From Ypsolopha sequella (lineage: Eukaryota; Arthropoda; Insecta; Lepidoptera; Ypsolophidae): a stretch of 64,000 nt of DNA. Positions 55,959 to 64,000 of the stretch are shown here, piece by piece. Position 1 is the stretch's first letter, and each line of letters begins with the position of its first letter. Location of the stretch: NCBI GenBank assembly GCA_934047225.1, contig CAKOHE010000030.1, forward strand, positions 62,001 through 126,000. The letters are read 5' to 3'. The translations under genes and the position numbers were made by a program. The notes beneath the pieces were generated by a model. That model was given only the letters and a program-made list of their open reading frames with translations, did no database searches and was not told the origin of the DNA.

Positions 55959-56285
55959 ACCGATGCTCGTCCTGGCTTGAGTGGTCACGCGTCGTCTCAC
56001 GCCTGTTGGCGCCCTTCCATGACCGACGATCGCGTTGGCTGGAGTAGTCGCGCGTCGCCTCACAGCTCTCTGCGCCGCTGTGTGACCGAAGCTCGCTCTG
56101 GCTGGAGTAGTCGTGTGTCACCTCACAGCTCTCTGCGCCGTTGCGTGACCGACGCTCGCTCCGGCCGGAGAAGTCGTGCGTCGCCTCACGGCTCCCTGCG
56201 CCGCTGCGTGACCGACGCTCGCTCTGGCCGGAGAAGTCGTGCGTCACCTCACGGCTCCCTGCGCCGCTGTGTGACCGACGCTCGC
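55959..56285. repeat. 63 bp minisatellite, about five units
   Basis: GTGACCGACGCTCGCTC starts recur at about 56147, 56210 and 56273 with period 63, and more diverged units start at about 55959, 56021 and 56084. 63 is a multiple of three, so frames stay open on both strands; the resulting basic repeats look like a by-product. Confidence 0.85.
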
Positions 56286-56330
56286 CTCATCACACAGAAA
56301 CATCATAAATCATACATCACGCAACACACA

Positions 56331-56636
56331 TGATTAAGTCATAGGCACTTCGTTCGCATAACTTAAATCTGGCAAGATAGAGGCACTACGTTCGCATATC
56401 TGCCCACAATAATTAGGATAGAGGCACGACGTTAGCGTAACCTAACCATTGTATAACCAGAAAGGAAGCACGACGTTCACACATGATTAAGTCATAGGCA
56501 CTACGTTCGCATAACTTAAATCTAAGAAGATAGAGGCACTACGTTAGCATATCTACTCACAATAGTTAGGATAGAGGCACGACGTTAGCGTAACCTAACC
56601 ATTGTATAACCAGAAAGGAAGCACGACGTTCGCTAT
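56331..56636. repeat. 153 bp direct duplication in the LTR element
   Basis: TGATTAAGTCATAGGCAC starts at 56331 and 56484. Within each unit a GGCAC(T/G)(A/T)CGTT(C/A)GC motif recurs several times. Confidence 0.85.
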
Positions 56637-58025
56637 TTCACATCTGTAAGACAGTTCGCAACATGTAAACAGAAGCACGACGTAAAACTTATCTTACTGC
56701 ACAACAACGCCGCCACCCCAGCGCACACGGATGCCACGCCAGAACATCCAGTGCCGCATCACCGTAAAAAACGGTTCTTCAGCGCACCACACACCAGTGC
56801 AGATGGCTCCACAACAACAGCAATGCGTTTCAACGCCACATCAGCTGAAACAGCACATAGAAACATTTATTCTCCCGATAGTTAAATCGTTGTTTATGGT
56901 ATGCAACAGCGCACAATTCATCTCAATAATAGAGCTCGGCTGCTCCTGACCTCATTTTTCAGTACTGAATCACGACCTGGGATCAGACAGAAAACGTCCC
57001 AACTATCTGACCCGAGGCAGAGAATATTTTTGTCACACATCTCAATGACTGTTTTGATGAAAACATTTCTGTCATATTTCGGGATTAGTGCACTTACAAG
57101 GCTCTGTGCCTCTGTGCTCATAGGTGCTGCCTTAGTACATACATCACCGCTACAATAGCTTGTATGGCGGCATGGCACCGTAACAGTGCGAATAATCGCT
57201 TCACAAAGTGCGGCCCAGCGCTGCATCAGCGTAGACGGATGAGGCGCTGCACGAGGGTGGTCGGGCGCTGCATCAACGCAGACGGATGAGGCGCTGCACA
57301 AGAATGGTCCAGCGCCAGTGCGGTCCAGCACCAACAGTGTGGCGTGGACATCAGAACGGCGCGGGCACGCACACAGCATCACCGTTGCATCGGCGTGGCA
57401 CAGGCGGGCTCAACATTAGCGCGGCTTAACATTAGCACGCTTAACATCAGCACGATTTGGGCAGGCTCAGCACCAGAGCTACAACCAAACACACACCCAC
57501 ACAGAAACAAAATGTAAAAGGTTTCAGGAGCTCAGCGTTATCAATACTTGAACACACATGTATTCACTTTTGTTTTCTTCTCCTACCTACCATATGGTGT
57601 AAGTGAAAATAACATTATAGGAAAGGATTTACCCATACATACTACGTGCTTTTACAACCCCAATGTGTCCGGCACGGCACAAATCGAAAATAATGGTTCC
57701 TGTCTCGTAAGTCACTACAAGAACGTACTACATCACGCCTCCATGAGACTTCGTGATACTCGTCCCTTGTTGATTCGACGCAACCTCTTGGAACGTTTAC
57801 CGCGCATATATCTATCATGGGATCGCGAACACGATACCTTACGCATACGCGAGCCACTGTGTCGATGACGAGAACGTTTACGACATGTATTTCGCGGCAT
57901 TATTCACACAAAATAAAACCTTGCAATAGTTTTCACAGAAACATAATAACAAACTACCTTCAAAGTAAAGAAAATTGCACTTGAACTGTTGTTCACAGGT
58001 TGCCGAACTAAAGGGCACCTATCGC

Positions 58026-59095
58026 CTATTGCTTGAATCCTTTATTGCCATTGGACTTCGATTCAACGCGTTCTTTGTAAAAACAAGAATCAACGAGATG
58101 CCCGGTCTTTTTACAGAATGTACAGGTCTTAACAGGCTTGAAACTAGCTTTCGATGGCTGTGAGCTCGAAGGCAAAGGTGCTGTCGAGCCTACACCATTA
58201 CTTTCAGTTCTGGGTTTCTTAGGACATTTGATTTGCTTATGTCCTATTTTTCCGCACATATAGCAAGAAAATCGATTGTATTTAATGATGTCACGCTTAC
58301 GCCGATTGAACGTGCTACTGCCAGTGTTTGGTGGGCAAACAAGAATGCTAGCGGGAGATGCACTTTTAGGTTTTACATATACCGACAAAAATTTTACCAA
58401 AATCTTTGACTGTAGGTTAGCGTTCGCTGACGCAGCTTTTACTTGAGGGTCGGAAATGCTACGGACCACTACGGTGGTTTTTAACTCGTCCGAAAGCCCC
58501 TTAACGATATTTAAACGTAAAAGCGACTTTCATGCGTACTCTGCATACGTGGTGAATTAATTGGAGTTTGTGCTCATAACATCATATAGGAAAGTAGCAA
58601 TATCAACCTCACGTGAGGACAATCCCCACGTAAACAATCGCCAATACTCCCCAGGTATTTTCGATCATTTACAATGATTTAAATCTCGAGCGCGATCTAC
58701 CTCTGCGCACCACACATCAAATTCATGCACACTGGGGTCGAAGTTAGATAAATAATGCTTAGATTTTACTTGAATCAATGAATAAAGTGCACAAACAATC
58801 CTGTCCGCCGTACCCACACACTCATCACGCAGCGTCTCTGAAGCTTGGCTCGTAGCGGACGTCTCCGCATCAGCAAGAGACGCCTCGTTCGCCGCTAGAT
58901 CCGAAGCCGGAGTGCAACCTCCTGAGTGTCGTAGTAAGAAGATCTACTACGCGCATCACGAGAACGGTTTCGTCTACCCGAATGGCCATTACAGTTACTA
59001 CGTGAATCATCGCGACGTTCACGTGAATTCTGGCTCGTATCTTGTCTCCTAGGTGTAGTATGATGACTCATAGACCTAAACTCACGATCTGACAT
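58026..59095 (-). pseudogene. Gag remnant with two CCHC zinc knuckles
   Basis: The N-terminal part (ATG at 59095, MSDREFRSMSHHTTPRR, then an Arg/Ser-rich run) ends in a frameshift near 58895. The middle keeps gag-like text (VHEFDVWCAEVDRARDLN, EVDIATFLYDVMS, TYAEYA, LNIVKGLSDELK) with several stops between about 58680 and 58530. The C-terminal part has two intact CX2CX4HX4C knuckles, CYMCGKIGHKQIKC and CTFCKKTGHLVDSC, which bind element RNA in particles. Inactive as a full gag. Ty3/gypsy-like affinity is a guess. Confidence 0.8.
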
Positions 59096-59233
59096 GATTA
59101 TTTAACTCGAAAACAACACGCAACAAAAATAATTTATTTGGCGGGTATTTGCACGACAAAATCACGCAATAACTTTTTTTCGATTAAAAACGATGGCGAA
59201 CGATCAAAACACACGTGTGAATCCCACGTCTGA

Positions 59234-59467
59234 TGTTATAAATCAGAAGAGAAATAGCTTTTTTAAAAATTAAGGCGAGAAATACCCTAACGATGATTTG
59301 ACTTTTATTCGCCCCACCGCCTGACGTCACTGAGTGAAGAGGATGGGTCTTACACCAACGACAGCTCCGAGCAGAATAAGGGGCGAACGTCGGTTTGCAC
59401 TGCCTTTTATACTACCCAGCCGCGCGTAGGTCTAATCCCCCACTTTTCTCTTCTATCTTCTCCTATA
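59234..59467 (-). repeat. LTR (5' LTR by gag orientation)
   Basis: Matches 54905-55138. On the minus strand the next bases are TCAGACGTGGGATTCACACG, where TGGGATTCACACG could be the primer-binding site after a short gap. Confidence 0.88.
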
Positions 59468-59667
59468 ATATATATATATATATATATACATATTTAGGAA
59501 GAGAATCACATAAGTTGCTGACTTATATTGTGTCCCTCTCGGGCGACGACGCTCACACGATTGCTGCCAGCCCTAGACTAGCTCACGCACACACACAAGC
59601 GTGTGCGGACAAGCCAGATGCGCGCGTTAGAGTGTAGGTAATTAACTTGAGCCTTCACTATGAAGTG

Positions 59668-60198
59668 TCGGGGGTGGGTCTTTCACTCATCTGTTGTACG
59701 AGATACCCATGAAATTGAATATTTATTACAAGTTCTTTATTAACAATACCTAGTACTCTTTACTTGTAAAGTAATAATTATACGCCATTATTACACAATG
59801 ACAGCACGGAATGAAAGCAAAACAAAACAAAATTCTAATTTCGAATGAAATTTATGGTTCGAACTTCAAATTTGTTGCTCTGCGTTGCAAAAAAAATACG
59901 TTCCTTTTTTAAACTTTTCGTCAGTACGCCTAGTGCAAGAAGTAATTGTGCTCTTCATACATTTATTATTAACCATTTAACGATTTTCTTATTGAAGTCT
60001 TCAACAAGGTACTTAAGATAAATAACATTAGCAAGCTTGTACTTCATACGATGTCTTTGGATGTAAGAGAGATAAGAAAATTAGAACGTTTCATTTACTT
60101 GTTAATACTGAACAGTACTAGGTATTGTTAACAAAGAACTTGTAATAAATATTTAATTTCATGAGTATCTCGTACAACAGATGAGTGTAAGACCAAAT
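59668..60198. repeat. Inverted repeat with about 88 bp arms
   Basis: GTCTTTCACTCATCTGTTGT, then ACGAGATACCCATGAAATTG and AACAATACCTAGTACT at the left pair with the inverted right arm at 60108-60195. Looks like a MITE inside the larger inverted-repeat structure. Confidence 0.8.
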
Positions 60199-60446
60199 GT
60201 TTATTAGACAAATTTTATTCTGAACAATAATCCTACCGATTCGTATGATAAAATAGCGAGGGTTTATTTTTTTTTATTTTTAGTTGGTTCGATTCCCGGG
60301 TGAGACAAGCGAATTTCAGAATATCTTTGAATGGAGTTTTGTTTCTTTTAAAAAATAAAGGAATGTTTCCTTTCAGTAAAATGAGCTAACTAAACGATTT
60401 AAGGTAGCTCCCCTCCAGGGCCCTTAAATTTTTTCCACCCTGTATA

Positions 60447-61224
60447 ATATGATAGATACAATAAAATATTTTTATTCGTACACTTAATAAATATTATAAT
60501 TATTATATAATATATCTTTAAATTTATCATTGATATAATATAATTTAACACTATAATCTTATTTAATTTGTAATATTAAACTATTTCTTATATTTATATT
60601 ACACAAAATATAACATAAATATAAAAAAAAACTATTAATTTATACATTTACATATATAATTATATGTATATAATATATTTAAAATATCTTACATTTAGTA
60701 TCTTTATTAAAATTGTTTATGATTATTGTTTCTACATTTATTAAATTATGTAAAGTTATAGAAAGAGCTGAGTCACCTGGTACAAGCATAGGTGATTCCA
60801 ACAACATGGCCATGTAAATTACTTTTGTGTTACCAATAAAGATATTTTTTCTACTACCTTGATGAAAAAGTTCCATTTAATACTCGCAATTAGTTTTGAA
60901 AATCGAACTTTCCGGGCCCCGTTGCGGAATGACAATCAAGGGCTCTACCGCGTAATTCTCATTGGTATCAACTTCAAGCAAATGCATGCGAAATTCAACG
61001 CGTGCAAAAGAGATGGCATGTTAGGCGGGTGTCGTCACACGCACGACAAATTTCAATCTCAAGTTGATGTTGATGAAAATGAGAATTACGCGGTAGCCCC
61101 CCGGTCAGTTTGAAATATCGTATTGCAATTTCATTTATTGCAAAATTAGGTTCTTTTTGACGTTTGTCTTCATTTCACGCTAAATTAGGTTCTTTTTGAC
61201 GTCCTTAGTTTGTCTTTACAATCG
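60447..61224. other. AT-rich intron DNA
   Basis: 60480-60720 is extremely AT-rich. A GGTTCTTTTTGACGT motif is repeated directly at about 61148 and 61188. No coding signal. Confidence 0.5.
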
Positions 61225-62497
61225 AAATTCCCTGCGTTCCGATTCACGACATAATCGATTATATCGCGTCTGACACTCTTTTTTCGCAAAATGATACTGG
61301 CCACAAATAAAAGCCTTCGGCCGAAACCTGAAAAAAAGATTAAAACCGCGCCGCGCTTTGCAAAGTCATAAAATTTGGAGGGAAAAATTAAATATTTGAA
61401 TACATAAATCAGGTAGTAGAAAACGTATCGTTCGCAACGAGTAAAAATGGGTTTTCTTACCCTCGGAATGTAAGCTTTCGACGGTTGCTTTCGGCTCACG
61501 TCCAAACTAGCTTCATTCCTCGGGTAAGGAAATCCGCCATTTTATATTCGTCACGAAATATACTATGTCCAGACTGGCAGCAGGACATAGACTTTACAGG
61601 ATAACATATACAAATTCAACTATATAAACCTCATTAGTAAAAACTCAGTCATGACTGTATGGAATAAGTTCCCTAAGGCCTTCATATTTAGAGTACTTGT
61701 ACCTTTACAGCGGAAAAAAAAAATTCAAAAGCATTATTTTGTAAAAAAAACTACTTTTATTTAATTTATTTTCCGTAGTATAAACGTTCGTAAAAAAATG
61801 TCATGCACAATTTTTGAGTTTATAAAAAGGATTTTTGAGTGTAGATAAAAGAATTATATAATATATAATATACATATACATAATATAATGTATATTGTAC
61901 TACTTTTTAACAGAAGGTAGCAATACGTTGGGACTTTAATAATCTCAGAGGACAGAAATTTAATTTAATAACGATTTCAGGGACGTCCCTGTTCCCAAGA
62001 CAAGGAACGATTCTAGCAACAGCAAAGCGGCGAACAACAAGAAACTTCAACTTGTGAAACCCAAAGTTGACGAAAAGAAACCCGCGACGCCGGTAACTAA
62101 AGGAAAATCACTGGAATCACAAGACAGCAGTATAATTGACTTGACAGACTCCGTGAGGGAATCTACCTCAGACAAAAACGTCACTAGACGCATCAAATAT
62201 AAAGAAACTTCAACACCTTTGACTATACATAGCTTTGTTGATGAAGTAACGCATAAGTCGACTCCTATGGCGAAGAAATCATTAAAATTCGTGAACATTG
62301 ATGATAAAAACGCCGATGACGAAGAAAATATTACTCCATGTCCGACGGGCATAACGCTGATCGCTAAAACTACACAAGAGAAGCAATTTATGAAGGAAGC
62401 ATTTGAAAATCAATCTAATTCCTCAGCCAGGAAGCCTCTTGTCTCTAAAAACGTGGTTGATGAAGCGAACAAAAGGTACTGCATTGCTGGATCGTGA
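61225..62497 (+). repeat. Tandem duplication, copy 1 (intron part and truncated exon)
   Basis: AAATTCCCTGCGTTCCGATT at 61225 recurs at 62522. The repeated block includes about 750 bp of intron, the acceptor and about 515 bp of exon. Offset is 1297 at the left and 1301 at the exon, so only small gaps separate the copies. Few substitutions are visible. Confidence 0.92.
61981..62497 (+). CDS. BRCA1-like gene, BRCT-side exon, truncated copy 1
   Basis: Starts after GATTTCAG with G completing the Lys codon of the previous exon, then DVPVPKTRNDSSNSKAANNK. It is the same protein as copy 2 (one visible change, IDLTDSV for IDLRDSV) up to KRYCIAGS, then TGA at 62495-62497. It stops before the BRCT fold begins and has no donor at the break. 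If used as last exon it gives a protein without BRCT. A GT at 62476 (AAAAG|GTACTG) is in the phase needed to join copy 2 in frame. It may also simply be skipped. Confidence 0.75.
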
Positions 62498-62545
62498 ATC
62501 GGAACGCAGGGAATTTCGATTAAATTCCCTGCGTTCCGATTCACG
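62498..62545. repeat. Fold-back junction between the two copies
   Basis: GTGAATCGGAACGCAGGGAA at about 62493-62512 is the inverse of the start of copy 2 (TTCCCTGCGTTCCGATTCAC at about 62526-62545), making a hairpin with arms of about 23 bp and a tiny loop. The inverted piece is the reverse complement of 61221-61247. Confidence 0.9.
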
Positions 62546-63795
62546 ACATAATCGATTATATCGCGTCTGACACTCTTTTTTCGCAAAATGATACTGGCCA
62601 TAAATAAAAGCCTCCGGCCGAAACCTGAAAAAAAGGTAAAAACCGCGCCGCGCTTTGCAAAGTCATAAAATTTGGAAGGAAAAATTAAATATTTGAATAC
62701 ATAAATCAGGTAGTAGAAAAAGTATCGTTCGCAACGAGTAAAAATGGGTTTTCTTACCCTCGGAATGTAAGCTTTCGACGTTCGCTTTCGGCTCACGTCC
62801 AAACTAGCTTCATTCCTCGGGCAAGAAAATCCGCCATTTTATATTCGTCACGAAATATACTATGTCTAGACTGGCAGCAGGACATAGACTTTACAGGATA
62901 ACATATACAAATTCAACTATATAAACCTCATTAGTAAAAATTCAGTCATGACTGTATGGAATAAGTTCCCTAAGGCCTTCATATTTAGAGTACTTGTACT
63001 ATTACAGCGGAAAAAAAAATTCAAAAGCATTATTTTGTAAAAAAACTACTTTTATTTAATTTATTTTCCGTAGTATAAACGTTCGTAAAAAAAAATGTCA
63101 TGCACAATTTTTGAGTTTATAATAAGTACCTATTTTTGAGTGTAGATAAAAAAATTATATAATATATAATATACATATACATAATATAATGTATATTGTA
63201 CTACTTTTTAACAGAAGGTAGCAATACGTTGGGACTTTAATAATCTCAGAGGACAGAAATTTAATTTAATAACGATTTCAGGGACGTCCCTGTTCCCAAG
63301 ACAAGGAACGATTCTAGCAACAGCAAAGCGGCGAACAACAAGAAACTTCAACTTGTGAAACCCAAAGTTGACGAAAAGAAACCCGCGACGCCGGTAACTA
63401 AAGGAAAATCACTGGAATCACAAGACAGCAGTATAATTGACTTGAGAGACTCCGTGAGGGAATCCACCTCAGACAAAAACGTCACTAGACGCATCAAATA
63501 TAAAGAAACTTCAACACCTTTGACTATACATAGCTTTGTTGATGAAGTAACGCATAAGTCGACTCCTATGGCGAAGAAATCATTAAAATTCGTGAACATT
63601 GATGATAAAAACGCCGATGACGAAGAAAATATTACTCCATGTCCGACGGGCATAACGCTGATCGCTAAAACTACACAAGAGAAGCAATTTATGAAGGAAG
63701 CATTTGAAAATCAATCTAATTCCTCAGCCAGGAAGCCTCTTGTCTCTAAAAACGTGGTTGATGAAGCGAACAAAAGGTACTGCATTGCTGGATCG
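62522..63795 (+). repeat. Tandem duplication, copy 2
   Basis: The second copy of the 1.3 kb block, continuing without a break into the rest of the exon, so copy 2 is the intact one. Confidence 0.92.
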
Positions 63796-63926
63796 TGTTT
63801 GTCTGCCTTAGAGTTGACGAATATCAAGATTTTGTGTTTCAAACGCAAGTGGACATATGTGGACAAGTACAGGCCAGATTTGACGCATTTGGTCGTGTCG
63901 GTAGATGAAGAAAACCAATCACAGAG
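63282..63926 (+). CDS. BRCA1-like protein, exon with start of BRCT domain (copy 2, intact)
   Basis: Acceptor GATTTCAG, donor CAGAG|GTAAAA. 214 codons plus ends. The first part is Lys/Ser/Asp-rich linker (KKPATPVTKGKSLESQDSSI). The end reads KRYCIAGSCLSALELTNIKI, LCFKRKWTYVDKYRPDLTHL and VVSVDEENQ: beta1 (YCIAGS), the first helix, and the T-H-L/V-V strand that define the start of a BRCT repeat, in the same order as the first BRCT of BRCA1 (a VVSGL...FARKH...THVVM layout). The BRCT pair of BRCA1 binds phosphoserine partners at DNA breaks. The conserved Trp of helix 3 and the second BRCT lie beyond the window. BARD1 or another BRCT protein is less likely because of the spacing, but not excluded. 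Confidence 0.75.
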
Positions 63927-64000
63927 GTAAAACACTACATATCGTTTCTAATTGTTTAACTTCATATGATTAAGGGGCTCCACAATGCTAAACATCAGTT
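63927..64000. other. Start of the next intron
   Basis: Begins GTAAAACACT; the gene continues beyond the window. Confidence 0.7.

Larger units (their letters stand above)
54905..59467 (-). mobile_element. Non-autonomous LTR retrotransposon with gag remnant
   Basis: Direct repeats of 234 bp (54905-55138, 59234-59467) look identical by eye, start TGTTATAAATC and end CTTCTCCTATA. Flanks are ATAT on both sides within an AT-dinucleotide stretch, so the target duplication cannot be sized exactly. A gag remnant on the minus strand puts the 5' LTR at the right. No RT, RNase H or integrase is seen. The middle is filled by two minisatellites and other non-coding DNA. Confidence 0.85.
53672..60446. mobile_element. 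Large element or foldback with about 240 bp inverted arms
   Basis: The arm 53672-53912 (TATACAGGGTGGAAA...GGACCCTGGAGGGGAACTACC...GAATCGGTAGGATTATTGTTCAG) matches the reverse complement of 60202-60446. The ends TACAGGGTGG resemble those of several insect DNA transposons. Most of the interior is a later LTR insertion (54905-59467). Treating the whole as one element is an inference; two separate inverted copies of a short repeat would look similar. Confidence 0.65.
53607..61980. other. 8.4 kb intron loaded with nested repeats
   Basis: Runs from the GTATGT donor to the ATTTCAG acceptor of the first copy of the BRCT-side exon. Contains a 6.8 kb inverted-repeat structure, an LTR element, minisatellites and a hairpin, listed separately. 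The rest (60447-61220) is AT-rich without signal. Confidence 0.65.

Noticed and set aside
55791..56333. Arg/Ser-rich proteins on both strands
   Set aside because: Product of the 63 bp minisatellite; open on both strands, so coding is unlikely.
60280..60305. tRNA-like B box (GGTTCGATTCCCGGGT)
   Set aside because: No A box, no cloverleaf, and the paired copy at 53812-53835 lacks the motif. It is part of the inverted repeat arm.
61185..61505. Minus-strand frame repeated at 62410-62802
   Set aside because: It appears twice only because the region is duplicated; it lies in an intron, differs at the ends and shows no family features.

Overview
The window is eukaryotic and looks like a stretch of a moth or butterfly (Lepidoptera) chromosome. 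It is AT-rich, has short GT-AG exons far apart, and is crowded with insect-type transposable elements: Jockey/CR1-like and R4/Dong-like LINEs, BEL/Pao LTR elements, TTAA- and TA-flanked MITEs, and a repeat beginning GGCCAAGTGCGAGTC that I remember as common in Lepidoptera. I see no bacterial operons, rRNA, tRNA or CRISPR. The order is inferred; no species can be named.

Host genes are few and incomplete. (1) On the minus strand, one 100 bp exon (5522-5621) of an SLC17-type MFS transporter. (2) On the plus strand, the last four exons (30112-35438) of a secreted-type protein resembling the mite group-7 allergen / JHBP-like lipid-binding fold; its reading phase is consistent across all junctions. 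(3) On the plus strand, a THAP-domain gene (43982-about 47306) related to P-element transposase and THAP9, with its catalytic core missing. (4) On the plus strand, a large BRCA1-like gene: a 2.5 kb exon (49835-52347), a 0.2 kb exon (about 53413-53606), and a BRCT-containing exon (63282-63926) preceded by a truncated tandem copy of itself (61981-62497). The gene runs off the right edge.

Layout. 1-5 kb: the 3' part of an R4/Dong-like LINE and two near-identical 747 bp units, all bounded by (TTA)n. 5-21 kb: the transporter exon, LINE fragments, small MITEs and unassigned AT-rich DNA. 21.3-27.15 kb: a plus-strand LINE split by a minus-strand LINE with a 5 bp target-site duplication. 28-36 kb: the group-7-like gene with MITEs in its introns and a palindromic element just behind its stop codon. 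36.2-36.7 kb: a cluster of hairpin MITEs. 37.2-40.6 kb: an internally deleted BEL/Pao element with matching 514 bp LTRs and a 5 bp duplication. 43-47.3 kb: the THAP gene. 49.8-64 kb: the BRCA1-like gene, whose 8.4 kb second visible intron holds a 6.8 kb inverted-repeat structure enclosing a second LTR element with matching 234 bp LTRs.

The main story is how mobile DNA and local rearrangement shape a few genes. The most interesting points are the tandem duplication of the BRCT-side exon with a fold-back junction, three near-identical 57-residue repeats in the BRCA1-like large exon, a P-element-like gene keeping its DNA-binding and C-terminal parts without the catalytic core, and two LTR elements that lack most of pol yet look recently inserted. 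I found no convincing new molecular system beyond these.
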